DNA of 64,000 bases from Sedimentisphaerales bacterium (GCA_016928975.1 JAFGJR010000147.1:1-64000), one strand, 5' to 3'; positions 27,453 through 36,942 are shown, numbered from the stretch's first letter. Program-made: numbers and translations. Notes: generated by a model from the letters alone, not told the origin.

Positions 27453-29252
27453 ATGGCGGATCGGGCGGGAACGCTTACAGGGGGCGCGGCACGCCGCGAC
27501 CGGAATTTGCTGCTCCAGTGGTTGGTACGCGCCGTCAGCCTCTCGTGGCTGACCGGGCCGATCTTCGATAAGGAGCTTCGCGTCTCCAGCCGCCGCCGGC
27601 GGAACTACGCGATGCGCTGTCTGTATGTGCTGTTCTTTTCATGTCTGTTGTCCCTGTCCTGGCTGGAACTCGTCGCCCATCGCACAACCTCGCTCTACCA
27701 GGTCTCGCGCATGGCAGAGGCAGGACAAGGTATCATCCTCGTCATTGTGTGGTTCCAGTTCCTTGCGTCGCAGGCGATCGCCGTTGTGATGCTCAGCACG
27801 TCAATCAGCGATGAGATCTATCACCGAACCCTGGGGCTGCTCATGACGACTCCCATCGGGAGCCTACAGATCGTTCTGGGCAAGCTGCTGAGCAAGCTGT
27901 TGCAACTGATCCTGCTGCTGGCGATCACGCTGCCACTGCTGTCGATCGTTCGCGTGTTTGGCGGCGTGCCGTGGGACTTTCTCGTGTGTAGCCTGTGCGT
28001 GACATTGACGGCGATTCTGTTCGTTGCGTCCCTGAGTCTGTTCTTCTCGATCTTCACCCGTCGGGCGTATGTGGTCATCATCGTGACGGTCCTGACGACC
28101 GCGGTCCTCTTTGCGCTGCTGCCGTTCATTATGGCGTTCCTGCTGCACGATACCGTCTCCCCTCGCAGATTTTACGATGCGCTCACGTATGTGAATCCGT
28201 ACGCGATGATGTGGAAGGCCGCCGATGCACTCCAGCGGGCAGGATCGATGCGTCTTGTAGACTGGCCGGTCCACACTGCGATCATGCTGGGTGTCTCCGT
28301 TCTGCTGCTTCTTCTCGCGGCGGTTCTCGTCCGCAGGGCGGCGTTGCGCCAAGCGTCTGGACAGAGCGGCCTGTGGTCGCCCAGGAGCAAGAACATGTCG
28401 CCGGAGGGCTCCACTCGGGCGGCGCCGATTCGGCGCGTAGCGGGCTCGCCTGTGCTGTGGAAGGAGCGGAGAAGTCCGCTTCTCGGCAGACGTAAGCTGA
28501 GCATGATTCTCGGCCTGCTCCTCGCTCTCGGCCTGCTCGGGACGACGTATATCCTTTGTGCGAAGGAGGACGTGCTGACGGAGGCCGAAGTCCACGCGAG
28601 CTACGTCGTCGTCTTCCTCCTCCTGGGAATGCTCTTCAGCACGGTTCTGCCGGCCACGTGCATTACGTCGGAGAAGGAGTCGCAGACCTGGCTGCTGTTG
28701 CTGACCACAGCGATCAGCAACTGGGAGGTTGTCTGGGGCAAGTTTCTGGGCGTCGTGCGCCGGTGTGTTCCCGCATGGTTGTTCTTGCTCGGCCACGTGA
28801 CACTGTTCACACTGGCGGGGATCATTCACCCGGTGGGGGCTGCGCAACTGGCGGTTCTCACAACGTGGGTGGTGTTCTTCCTCGCCGGAAGCGGCCTGTA
28901 CTTCAGCACTCGTTTCCGGCACACGACCACAGCGGTAATCGCCAACGTGGCTCTGGCGGCGGGCCTGTGGGCGGTGCTCCCTCTGCTCCTGGGCCTGGCA
29001 CTGATGATCGCGCAAGCCGGCGGCGATTTGTTGGGCATGTACATGGACATGAATCCAGTAGTACACGCGGCGGTCATTACGGCTGCCACGTCCAAGAGCG
29101 GCGGACTGGGTGCGTATGGGTGGATTCAAGGTGGAATTACCGATGTGGAGGAATCGACAGGCTGGATCCTGCTCAACTTCGTCCTTTACGTGGTGCTTGG
29201 TTTGGCATTTCTCGCCAGGGCGGCCGCACGCGTCAGACGCAATCCTCTCTGA
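27453..29252 (+). CDS. ABC-2 type permease, paralogue 3
   Basis: 599 residues, closest to paralogue 2. Shared blocks: 'GPIFDKELRVSSRRRRNYAM', 'SISDEIYHRTLGLLMTTPIG', 'IVLGKLLSKLLQLILLLAIT', linker 'PIRRVAGSPVLWKERRS', and 'CITSEKESQTWLLLLTTAIS' in the second half. The ATG at 27453 has GGAG about 12 bases upstream; a TTG at 27444 is an alternative. It ends the permease series; a GC-rich inverted repeat (CCGGG/CCCGG) just downstream has no T tract, so I do not call it a terminator. Confidence 0.85.
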   Translation: MADRAGTLTGGAARRDRNLLLQWLVRAVSLSWLTGPIFDKELRVSSRRRRNYAMRCLYVLFFSCLLSLSWLELVAHRTTSLYQVSRMAEAGQGIILVIVWFQFLASQAIAVVMLSTSISDEIYHRTLGLLMTTPIGSLQIVLGKLLSKLLQLILLLAITLPLLSIVRVFGGVPWDFLVCSLCVTLTAILFVASLSLFFSIFTRRAYVVIIVTVLTTAVLFALLPFIMAFLLHDTVSPRRFYDALTYVNPYAMMWKAADALQRAGSMRLVDWPVHTAIMLGVSVLLLLLAAVLVRRAALRQASGQSGLWSPRSKNMSPEGSTRAAPIRRVAGSPVLWKERRSPLLGRRKLSMILGLLLALGLLGTTYILCAKEDVLTEAEVHASYVVVFLLLGMLFSTVLPATCITSEKESQTWLLLLTTAISNWEVVWGKFLGVVRRCVPAWLFLLGHVTLFTLAGIIHPVGAAQLAVLTTWVVFFLAGSGLYFSTRFRHTTTAVIANVALAAGLWAVLPLLLGLALMIAQAGGDLLGMYMDMNPVVHAAVITAATSKSGGLGAYGWIQGGITDVEESTGWILLNFVLYVVLGLAFLARAAARVRRNPL

Positions 29253-29343
29253 GGGTCCTCATCCGGGGCTTGTGCCCGGGAGTGTCTCAAGCTATCCTGG
29301 GTGACAAAGGGTTTCTGATCGGACGTGTATGGAGGTGCCAATC

Positions 29344-31491
29344 ATGATCGCATGGGGCGAAAAGAGGCATGTGCGGGTGTCTGCTTTGGTGTGTCTGCTC
29401 CTGTTCCTGCCGGCCGCAATTGGGCGTGCCGCCGTGACTGGTGTCGAGAGTGATTCCCTTCGCGTGCAGGTCAATAGCGAGACAAAACGATGGGTGTTGA
29501 TAGACAAGCGTTCCGGCGTGCAGTGGCCGTCCGAGGGCATGGCGACTCTGGGTGGGGCGGTCGCCTTCTCCCTTGTCGAGGGGGCAAGAGCAGTGGAAGT
29601 GCGCTACGAGAACGCTGGGGATGAGACAATCCACGTTCTTGCTGACGTTCTGACGATCGCGGACGGCGCCGATGGTTACGTGATTGTCCCGAGTCGCGAA
29701 GGGCTGTTGATACCGGTCAAGAACGAGAAGGCATTCAGCCGGGAGTTCGGGACGTCCGAGTACGAAGGCTGCCACATGAACATGCTTGGGTTCGTCAAGA
29801 AGGGGTCCGCCCTGATCGCGACCTGGGATGACGCGTACGTGTATCCCAACGTCGAGAGGACCGTGTCGTCCAGCGAGCACAAGCTGACGACGACGTTCGC
29901 ACTTCGTCGCAGCGCCCGATCCATCCGTCTGATGCCGCTCGGCCAGGGCGACTGGAACAAGATCGCCTCGGAGTATCGGCGCTACGCCGAGCGACGCGGC
30001 TACGCCGTGACGCTGCGCGACAAGATCAAACGCGACCCGCACCTTGAGCGAATGGTCGGAGCGTCGAACGCCAAGCTCTGGACCTGCTTGAATCGCCGGA
30101 TGAACGAGGAGAGCACGGCGGTAGAGTCGGTCGCAGTGCATTGGACATTCGACGAGGCCGCTCGGATCGCTGAGCACCTGCGCAACGACCTGGGGATCGA
30201 GCGATGCTTCTTCATGATGGGCGGCTGGACGGAAGGGGGGTACGATGTCCGGCATCCGGACGATCTGCCGGCCAACCCCGAATGCGGCGGAAACGAAGGA
30301 CTGGCCGATGCCGTCAAGCGAATCCAGGCCCTGGACTATGTCGGCTGCCTGCACGACAACGTCCAGGACATGTACCGCGACGCCAAGAGCTGGAGCCCGG
30401 ATTTCATCGAGAAGAGGCCGGATGGCTCGCTGATTCAGGGCGGCCGCTGGCTTGGCGGCCGGGCGTACATGGTCTGCGCGCCGAAGCAACTGGAGCTGGC
30501 CCAGCGGACGCAGAACCTGTCCGCCATTCACGAGCTGTTCTCGCCGTGGGCGTACTTCATCGACACGACCTACGCGGTCGGCCCGCGCGAGTGTTATGAT
30601 CCCAAGCATCCGATCGGCCGCAATGACGACATCGCTTGGAAGATTCGCTTGAGCGATTACGGTCGCAACATTTTCGGCATTTTTGGCAGCGAGTGTGGCC
30701 GGGAGTGGGCCCTGGCGCATAGCGACTTCTTCGAGGGCCTCGTCGGCGTCAGCGGCCGCTACTATCATCAACTCAAACCGGAAGACCTTGGTGCCCAGGT
30801 CATCCCGTTCTTCGAGATGGTCTACCACGACTGCCAGGTATGCTACGGCAAGTACGGCTACCGCGCCGACGAGGCGGTAGAGTACGTCGCCCATCACGTC
30901 CTCTGTGCCCGCCCGCTGCACTACCATTCCTTCCCCAATCATCTCTACTGGCAGTCGATGCCCGAGAGGAAAGCGGATCCCTCCACGGATCGCGCATGCT
31001 TCACACGGAGCGATAATGGCTGGGCCGAAGGTCTGCACCCATACGACATCTTCATCAAGAACACGCACGAAGCCCTGGGCGCGATCCATGAGGTCACTGC
31101 CTACGACCGCCTGACGGACTTCCGTTATCTGGACGATAGTCACGCCGTCCGCCAAGCTGTATACGGCACGGGCGACGAGGCAACACGAATCACCGTCAAC
31201 TTCGGCCAGACGCCTGCAGAGGTCGCTTCCCAGGCCGGCGGTCGCACGGTACTGCCCCCGTGGGGCTTCCTCGCTGAGAGCCCGCGTCTGATCGCCTTCT
31301 ACGCCACACACTGGAATGGCCAGGACTACCCCAGCGGCGCCCTGTTCACCTTGCGTCCAACGGACAACAAGCCCTTGAACGACTCCGGCGCGATTCGCGT
31401 CTTCCACGCCTTCGGCCCGGCGACTCTGGCTTGGCGTGGCAAGACCCACGAGATCGGACGCGAAGAAGCGATCCGATCGGGAATCCAATAA
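29344..31491 (+). CDS. secreted glycoside-hydrolase-like protein (DUF5696-type)
   Basis: 715 residues with a signal peptide (basic 'MIAWGEKRHVR', hydrophobic core, cleavage near 'GRAAV'). An N-terminal beta-rich domain ('RWVLIDKRSGVQWPSE') precedes a TIM-barrel-like region with 'CFFMMGGWTEGGYDVRHPDD', 'AYFIDTTYAVGPRECYDP' and 'NIFGIFGSECGREWALAHSD', which supply several acidic residues suitable for catalysis. The C-terminal part is again beta-rich. It resembles DUF5696 proteins annotated as putative endo-alpha-N-acetylgalactosaminidase-like or other glycosidases; the substrate cannot be told. The start is fixed by a perfect GGAGGTG eight bases upstream of ATG 29344; an earlier ATG at 29329 is part of that ribosome site. 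Confidence 0.75.
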   Translation: MIAWGEKRHVRVSALVCLLLFLPAAIGRAAVTGVESDSLRVQVNSETKRWVLIDKRSGVQWPSEGMATLGGAVAFSLVEGARAVEVRYENAGDETIHVLADVLTIADGADGYVIVPSREGLLIPVKNEKAFSREFGTSEYEGCHMNMLGFVKKGSALIATWDDAYVYPNVERTVSSSEHKLTTTFALRRSARSIRLMPLGQGDWNKIASEYRRYAERRGYAVTLRDKIKRDPHLERMVGASNAKLWTCLNRRMNEESTAVESVAVHWTFDEAARIAEHLRNDLGIERCFFMMGGWTEGGYDVRHPDDLPANPECGGNEGLADAVKRIQALDYVGCLHDNVQDMYRDAKSWSPDFIEKRPDGSLIQGGRWLGGRAYMVCAPKQLELAQRTQNLSAIHELFSPWAYFIDTTYAVGPRECYDPKHPIGRNDDIAWKIRLSDYGRNIFGIFGSECGREWALAHSDFFEGLVGVSGRYYHQLKPEDLGAQVIPFFEMVYHDCQVCYGKYGYRADEAVEYVAHHVLCARPLHYHSFPNHLYWQSMPERKADPSTDRACFTRSDNGWAEGLHPYDIFIKNTHEALGAIHEVTAYDRLTDFRYLDDSHAVRQAVYGTGDEATRITVNFGQTPAEVASQAGGRTVLPPWGFLAESPRLIAFYATHWNGQDYPSGALFTLRPTDNKPLNDSGAIRVFHAFGPATLAWRGKTHEIGREEAIRSGIQ

Positions 31492-31671
31492 CCGGGAACA
31501 GGACTCACACGAAGCCACAGAGGAATGCCGGGGAGCGTACGTGCCACGCACTGCCAGCCGATCGTCAGAAGGACGAACCTGTGACAGGGACACAGGCAAC
31601 GCGGGCGCAAATGGAGAGGTCACAGGCAACGACGCTTCTCGCTGGTATCGTGGCGACTCCAGGGTGGGGGC

Positions 31672-32037
31672 TCAGTACCGACTCATCACGTTCTGGATCT
31701 GCTGGATGAGCCGGGCAAACACGACGATCAGAAGAGCGACCAGCAAAGCGGTCACCACGAGGGTCAGGATCGTGATCGTGACCTTCAGCAGGATGCTATA
31801 GCGCGGATTGGACCAGACCATCGGCAGCGCGAACGGCCCCAGCGTGACCAGACCGATCACCACCGCGCGCCGGGAGTGATACCATTTCACCTGTTGCCGG
31901 CCGCCAGCGCCGATTCGTTTGCCGCAGTATGGACAAAACAGAAAATCGTCGCTGACTTGCCGGTAGCAGACGTCACACCGTCTTGTGGGACTGCCACTTG
32001 ACGGTGCCTGCTCATCGTGTCTGGCTGTGCCATCCAC
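31672..32037 (-). CDS. small zinc-ribbon membrane protein
   Basis: 121 residues. The N-terminal half carries two CxxC pairs ('RCDVCYRQ' and 'LFCPYCGKRIG', about residues 20-42), a zinc ribbon. Two hydrophobic helices follow ('AVVIGLVTLGPFALPMVW' and a longer one from about 82 to 110). The start is GTG 32037 with GAGGA a few bases upstream. No partner gene on this strand; role unknown. Proteins of this layout are common in planctomycetes. Confidence 0.7.
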   Translation of the reverse strand: MDGTARHDEQAPSSGSPTRRCDVCYRQVSDDFLFCPYCGKRIGAGGRQQVKWYHSRRAVVIGLVTLGPFALPMVWSNPRYSILLKVTITILTLVVTALLVALLIVVFARLIQQIQNVMSRY

Positions 32038-32248
32038 AGGACATCCTCACATGCAGCCTTGCTTGTCAGGCGTGCGAGACAGGGCATGCGCCTCATGGAC
32101 GTAGCATATCCGCCGCCGTGGGAGATGTCCCGATCAAAAATGCCCATTCGGCTGCACGATACACAATAACAGGTCGGTCGTTCCCGTCTACTGCATTCGT
32201 TCAGTCTGTTCCGATGCCGGCGAGGAGGCCGAAAAGGGCTGATTGTGC

Positions 32249-32278
32249 TTGCCTCGGCGGCGAGCCAGGCGATATACT
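32249..32278 (+). promoter_or_regulatory. predicted promoter of pseudopilin gene
   Basis: TTGCCT (32249-32254), 18-base spacer, TATACT (32273-32278), 48 bases upstream of the ATG at 32327. Confidence 0.45.
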
Positions 32279-32326
32279 GAGGACATGGCGAAGGGTATTG
32301 TTTCAGGATTGGCTTGGGAGGGAACG

Positions 32327-33127
32327 ATGAATCGGAACGGCATCAGGCAACCTGGAGGTGCAGCGCGTGGCTTCACGCTCCTGGAGCTTCTTGTCGTCAT
32401 TTCGATTCTCTGCCTGCTGATGTCGATCATGCTGCCGTCGTTGACCCGGGCACGGGAGCAGGGCAAACGCATCGTATGCCTGTCCAACATGCGGAACCTG
32501 ACGCAGGCATGGATGATGTACGCGTTGGAGAATGACGACCGGCTGTGCTCGGCGGATACGGATTGGGACGTGCCGCCCGATTGTCATTGGGTGGCGGACG
32601 GGCACAACATGCCGGGCAACGATTTCGGCGGCACGCCTGAGGCGATCATGGCCGGGATCCTGTGGCCTTATACCGGGGAGTCGCTCGACCTGTACAAGTG
32701 CAAGAGCGATGTCTCCCAGCGGCTTCGCAGCTATGCGATCTCGCGGGCTATGAACGGCCAGATCTTCACCTCCGAGAGCGACAAGATCAAGGTGTTCCAC
32801 ATGTGGAGCGAGGTCCGCCAGGCCAGCGAGCGGCTCGTCTTCGTGGATGCCGGGTGCCGCGTGTCGTGGCTGGAAGGGCCATTCTGCCCCGTCAGGCTGA
32901 TTGACGGCGCCGAGCCCCAGTGGCGGAGCACGGATTTCTGCAATGTCACCGCCCGCCACAATGAAGGGTGCAATCTCTCGTATGCAGACGGCCATTGCGG
33001 GTACTGGCGGTACCGCGACCCCAGGACGATCCTGCTGGCGGACTATGACATCGATCCCGTGGATGCCTCGGACTATAATCCCGACCTGGAACATTTGGTC
33101 GAGCTGCTCGATGGCCAACGGGAGTAG
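32327..33127 (+). CDS. type II secretion/type IV pilin-like pseudopilin
   Basis: 266 residues. A short leader ending 'GAARG' is followed by 'FTLLELLVVISILCLLMSIM', the classic prepilin peptidase site (cleavage after Gly, N-methyl-Phe, Glu5 present). The body contains 'RIVCLSNMRNLTQAWMMYAL' and, near the end, 'HNEGCNLSYADGHCGYW', the H-x(n)-DGH block found in the large planctomycete pseudopilin families. ATG 32327 has GGGAGG upstream. Probably exported and assembled or displayed at the cell surface or periplasm; specific role unknown. It probably forms a two-gene unit with the next gene. Confidence 0.88.
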   Translation: MNRNGIRQPGGAARGFTLLELLVVISILCLLMSIMLPSLTRAREQGKRIVCLSNMRNLTQAWMMYALENDDRLCSADTDWDVPPDCHWVADGHNMPGNDFGGTPEAIMAGILWPYTGESLDLYKCKSDVSQRLRSYAISRAMNGQIFTSESDKIKVFHMWSEVRQASERLVFVDAGCRVSWLEGPFCPVRLIDGAEPQWRSTDFCNVTARHNEGCNLSYADGHCGYWRYRDPRTILLADYDIDPVDASDYNPDLEHLVELLDGQRE

Positions 33128-33182
33128 GATGCGACCATGGGCCGGTGACATGATTGTTGTAGTGTGATAAAGGCGACCTTGT

Positions 33183-33776
33183 ATGCTGCCCGACAGGCTC
33201 CGGATCGAGCTTCAGCAGAAGTGGGAACAGTTGATGGTGCGGCTCGGCGTGCCGACCGCACGGCGATGGATCAATGAGTACCCTATGGTCGTCTCTTCCC
33301 TCGCGGCGGCTTCCGCCATGCTGCTTCTGGCCGTCGCCCTGTGGACACTGATTCCCGACACGCCGATGCCGATCATAACCATTGAGGAGGAGTGGTACTA
33401 CGACCTCAATACGGGCAAGCTGTTCACTGCCGAGAAGGGGCTGGACCCGCCTATTGACGCGCCTTCCGGGCCGATGTCCGACGGTGGGCCCGCAGGTGTC
33501 CGAGCCTATGTCCTTAGCTACGTCAGGGAGCCGAACGAATCGGAGCGATTCATCGCCTTTCTCGAGACGACGGCCCCGGCAGACATGTTGGCGAAGTGGC
33601 CGAGGCGGTCGGACAGTCGCAGCGCTGCTCGAAGATGGGGAAGGGGAAAACTGATCCGGAAAGTCGATGATGAGCTCTGGATTCCCGCCGACAGCAAGCT
33701 GGGACTGCAACTCATGGAGGAGGCATTCGCTCCGAACAAGGAGGGCGTGCGTCCGACCTATTGCCGGCCGGAGTAG
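33183..33776 (+). CDS. membrane-anchored protein downstream of pseudopilin, function unknown
   Basis: 197 residues. A cytoplasmic N-terminus (about 33 residues) is followed by one membrane helix ('MVVSSLAAASAMLLLAVALW') and an extracytoplasmic domain of about 140 residues with 'EEEWYYDLNTGKLFTAEK' and 'DELWIPADSKLGLQLMEEAF'. ATG 33183 has AAAGG nine bases upstream. It follows the pseudopilin by 55 bases, and similar pairs recur in Phycisphaerae, suggesting a functional link. I do not recognise an enzyme. Confidence 0.7.
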   Translation: MLPDRLRIELQQKWEQLMVRLGVPTARRWINEYPMVVSSLAAASAMLLLAVALWTLIPDTPMPIITIEEEWYYDLNTGKLFTAEKGLDPPIDAPSGPMSDGGPAGVRAYVLSYVREPNESERFIAFLETTAPADMLAKWPRRSDSRSAARRWGRGKLIRKVDDELWIPADSKLGLQLMEEAFAPNKEGVRPTYCRPE

Positions 33777-33779
33777 TCT

Positions 33780-34470
33780 GCTCGTGGCCGGCTCAGCATT
33801 CCCTGGACGATGCACGCCGGTGATCCCCGGCGTCTCGCCGCGATGCAAATCGAAGCTGATGTGCTCAAAGGCGCCGTGCCGACCACGACGATTCGATCCT
33901 GGAGGCCCTTCTCTTCGACGGCCAGTCCCGCGCCGGCCGCCGGGGTCGAAGCGCTGCCCTGGATGCCACGGAGGTCCGGGTATGCCCGGATCAGCTCCCT
34001 GGTCTTCTCATAGGCGACATTCTGGTTGTCGTATTCCTCGATTTGCTCGGTCACCAGGACCATCTGGGGTAGTCCCGCTTCTGCCTGGCAATCGCGGCGT
34101 CGATCCAATCGTTGTGCGACTTGGACGTGAGACGGCCGACGAAGACCGCATACTCGCCTTGCCTGCCCATACAGCGAGCCAGAGGGTCCATGAGGTGCGC
34201 GCCGTACGCGGCATTGTCGAACGCTTCGATGATCTGCACCAGCAAGGCCGCGTCGGCCTGGTACGGACCGAGCTGGAGGCAGCGATGTCCGGTTTCCCGG
34301 GCAACCCGCTGGACTCCCTCCTTCATCCGGTCGAACCAGGCGATCCCATCGAGCTTGACGACCGTCGCAATCGTGTACTGCTTGCCGGCGTCGGGGGCGA
34401 CCGGCTCTCTGTCCTTGCAGCCTGTGACCCACAGGACGCCCGCCAGCAGCCAAGGGATTGCTCGTCTCAT
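33780..34470 (-). pseudogene. decayed sugar ABC transporter substrate-binding lipoprotein gene
   Basis: The 5' end is intact: ATG 34470 behind AGGTG, a lipoprotein signal ('MRRAIPWLLAGVLWVTGC') and 'TIATVVKLDGIAWFDRMKEG', typical of RhaS/LsrB/RbsB-like binding proteins. Three lesions follow. First, 'QADAALLVQIIEAFDNAAYG' joins two regions normally some 50-60 residues apart, an in-frame internal deletion. Second, in a run of four Cs (34066-34069) the frame shifts; the family sequence resumes as 'MVLVTEQIEEYDNQNVAYEK' and 'LRGIQGSASTPAAGAGLAVE'. Third, after 'RIVVVGTA' (about 33873) homology to binding proteins stops; in yet another frame the DNA reads 'AFEHISFDLHRGETPGI', reminiscent of the opening of a sugar-ABC ATPase domain. 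The gene cannot make a working protein. Confidence 0.75.
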
Positions 34471-34508
34471 GATTGACACCTGCCACTTCCGTTCCACGAC
34501 TGATTGAA

Positions 34509-35513
34509 TCAAGGGGCGAGTCTGCGCGCGACCTCGTCAAGGATCAGCCGCCTGGCGTTTTCCATCGGGCCGGGCAGGTATGTGCCCGACGCCATCCTAT
34601 GGCCGCCGCCACCGAACCTGGCGGCAAGCTCGCTGACATCCACCTCGCCGCGGCTGCGCAGCGAGCATCGGACGCGGCCGTCTTTCTGCTCGACAAATAG
34701 CGCCGACACTCTCACCGAGGCGATGCGCTGACATTCGTTGATCAGGTTCTCGGTGTCCGCGTGCGCCGCGCCGGTCTCCGCGAAATTGCTCAGGAGGATA
34801 TACTGTGACGCGTAGCGGCCGTCGAGGTGCAGCTCCAAGGTGTCCAGCATCCGGACCATCAGCTTGAAACGCTCGCGGGAGAAACTTTGGTACAACTTCT
34901 TGTAGAGTTCCGTCGGCTGGACGCCGAGATCGACCAGCTCGGCACAACTGCGATAGACGCGGCTGTCGGTATTGCTGAGCTGGAACCAGCCTGTATCGGT
35001 CGCGATGGCGACGAACAGCGCCATGGCGACCGTCCGGGTGATCGGCCAGCGCACGTATTTCAGAAAGTCATAGAGCACCAGTCCCGCCGCCCCGGCGGTC
35101 TCGTCCGTGATCTCGACCCGGCCCAGTCTGTCGGATGTGATGTGATGGTCGATCACCAGCACGGGCTTTCGCGATTGCTTGAGGTAGTCCTCAAGTCCCG
35201 TGAGCTGACTGTAGCTGTTCGTATCGACGAGCACGATGAGATCGACATCCGCGTATGCTCCCTGGCTCAAGCCGTCCGGCCGAAGGTCCTTGCCCAGCAC
35301 CGGGACCTTCTCAGGGAACACGAATGCATACCACTGCGGCAAAGACGAAAGCAGCAGCGGCTGCACTGTCTTGCCGAGATTCGTCAGCACCTCCGCAATC
35401 GCGGCCACGCATCCGGCTGCGTCGCCGTCCGGCCTCGTGTGGGTCGTCACCAGGATCTTGTGTGAGCTCTCTATCAGCGCAACGGCCTGCTGATACATAT
35501 CCTCTCTTGCCAT
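34509..35513 (-). CDS. nrnA: DHH/DHHA1 phosphoesterase, NrnA-like (oligoribonuclease / pAp phosphatase)
   Basis: 334 residues. DHH domain motifs are complete: 'TTHTRPDGDAAGCVAA' (about 24-39), 'DLIVLVDTNSYSQL', 'VLVIDHHITSD' and 'ATDTGWF'. The DHHA1 domain ends with 'VSELAARFGGGGHRMASG'. NrnA enzymes degrade nano-RNA of two to five nucleotides and dephosphorylate 3'-phosphoadenosine 5'-phosphate in the cytoplasm. Length is normal. It lies upstream of the decayed transporter gene on the same strand and downstream of the CNNM gene. Confidence 0.9.
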   Translation of the reverse strand: MAREDMYQQAVALIESSHKILVTTHTRPDGDAAGCVAAIAEVLTNLGKTVQPLLLSSLPQWYAFVFPEKVPVLGKDLRPDGLSQGAYADVDLIVLVDTNSYSQLTGLEDYLKQSRKPVLVIDHHITSDRLGRVEITDETAGAAGLVLYDFLKYVRWPITRTVAMALFVAIATDTGWFQLSNTDSRVYRSCAELVDLGVQPTELYKKLYQSFSRERFKLMVRMLDTLELHLDGRYASQYILLSNFAETGAAHADTENLINECQRIASVRVSALFVEQKDGRVRCSLRSRGEVDVSELAARFGGGGHRMASGTYLPGPMENARRLILDEVARRLAP

Positions 35514-35592
35514 GCGAACCTTTCAAACCAGTTGCCCGGGCTCGAAGAACCTCTTTGGGCTTTCGCTTCATGGAACCCCAGTCGGACACAGG

Positions 35593-36942
35593 TCACGCGG
35601 GGCCACACGGGTCACCTTCACTCGGGGCATTCTGTCCGGCGGGGCTGACTGTTGCCTCCATCAGTCTCTTGCGGCGGAACTTGCGCGCCACGACCCGCAG
35701 TCCCTCGCACTCGAAGGTCTCGCCGCCTTTGAAGCCCGGCGGCGCATGCTGCGCGGACCACTCGGCCAGTGTCATCACGCGACCGCCATCGGGCCGGGCC
35801 GGCCAGGGGACGCCGGCGGTGGCGGCCACAGTGGTCATGGGGACCCCTCCGCCCATGATCCACGCTGCACCGCATGGGTGCACATGCGCAGGCAAACGAT
35901 CGAACTCGTCCTCGATCTCGCCCACAAGCTCCTCCAGCACGTCCTCCAGGGTCACCATCCCCAGAACGGTTCCTTCCTTCGAGACCACCAGCACGATGTG
36001 CGTCTTTTGCTGAATCATCATTTCCAGGAGCTGTGACAAGACCATATCCTCCGCGACTTTCCGGATTGGCCTTGAGATGCCTTTGATGCTCGGGTCCTTC
36101 GGATTCACGCGCATCGCGGCAATGATGTCCTTGAAGTTCACATAGGCTTCGACGCTCTGGGGATCGTTCGGCCGCGTGCACACGGGAAAGCGGGTGTGCA
36201 TGTCCATGTGCGCCTGGACCAGCGCCTCCATCAGGCTGCTCCCGACGTAGATCATCGACACGTCTTTGGCTGGGATGATGATGTCGCGGACCGGCCGGGT
36301 CGAGAGATGAGCAGCCGAGAGCACGATCTTCTCTTCCCGCTCGCCCAGCAGTTTCGAGGTCCGCGCCAGCGAGACCGCCGCACGCAGCTCATGAAGCCAT
36401 TGACCCCGGGCCCCTCCGTCGGGGCGTTTCTGACGGGGCAGCAGGTTCACCACGGCCTTCACCGTGCATTCGATCACGAACACGACCGGGCGAGCCACCT
36501 GCGCAAGAACCCGCATGCCCGGCGACAGCCGCAACACGATCCATTCGTTGTTGTGCAACGCCACCATCTTGGGGACGAGTTCGGCGAACACGATCGTGGC
36601 GTACGTGAGGGGGATGACCAGCAGCGCGAGCACCAGCACGTCTGCCGAGATTCGAGACAGACCCCACTGCTGCTGCACATAGGGAGCGAGCCTCTGCGTG
36701 ACGCCGGCCCCGCCGGTCGCCGCCGCTACCGATCCGACCACTGTAATACCGACCTGAATCATGGCCAGACTGGCCTCCATGCGATCCTTCATGAACGCGG
36801 CGTCCACCGCCCCCCTCTTCTTCTCGTTCAACAGGACGGCCAGCCTCGCCCTGGAGATCGACGCGAGTCCCATCTCGTAGGCTGCGAAGACCGCGTTGAT
36901 CGCCAACATGGCGATGATGACAATCAGACCATACGTGAACAT
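35593..36942 (-). CDS. CNNM (DUF21) / CBS-pair membrane protein, hemolysin C/CorC-like
   Basis: 449 residues. The DUF21/CNNM membrane domain occupies about 1-190 with at least three spans ('LIVIIAMLAINAVFAAYEMG', 'VGITVVGSVAAATGGAGV', 'VLVLALLVIPLTYATIVFAE'). A CBS pair follows ('TRPVRDIIIPAKDVSMIYVG', 'VSKEGTVLGMVTLEDVLEEL'), then a short CorC/HlyC-type C-terminal domain. Proteins of this type mediate or modulate Mg2+/Co2+ export; the name hemolysin is historical. A long Pro/Gly-rich C-terminal tail is unremarkable. Confidence 0.88.
   Translation of the reverse strand: MFTYGLIVIIAMLAINAVFAAYEMGLASISRARLAVLLNEKKRGAVDAAFMKDRMEASLAMIQVGITVVGSVAAATGGAGVTQRLAPYVQQQWGLSRISADVLVLALLVIPLTYATIVFAELVPKMVALHNNEWIVLRLSPGMRVLAQVARPVVFVIECTVKAVVNLLPRQKRPDGGARGQWLHELRAAVSLARTSKLLGEREEKIVLSAAHLSTRPVRDIIIPAKDVSMIYVGSSLMEALVQAHMDMHTRFPVCTRPNDPQSVEAYVNFKDIIAAMRVNPKDPSIKGISRPIRKVAEDMVLSQLLEMMIQQKTHIVLVVSKEGTVLGMVTLEDVLEELVGEIEDEFDRLPAHVHPCGAAWIMGGGVPMTTVAATAGVPWPARPDGGRVMTLAEWSAQHAPPGFKGGETFECEGLRVVARKFRRKRLMEATVSPAGQNAPSEGDPCGPA

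Noticed and set aside
29255..29285. CCGGG/CCCGG inverted repeat after the third permease as terminator
   Set aside because: No T tract; the next gene may be read through.
29287..31629. A 780-codon open frame antisense to the DUF5696-like gene
   Set aside because: The plus strand has a signal peptide, ribosome site and recognised blocks; the minus-strand product is low-complexity in type with no family features. Long antisense frames are expected in GC-rich coding DNA.
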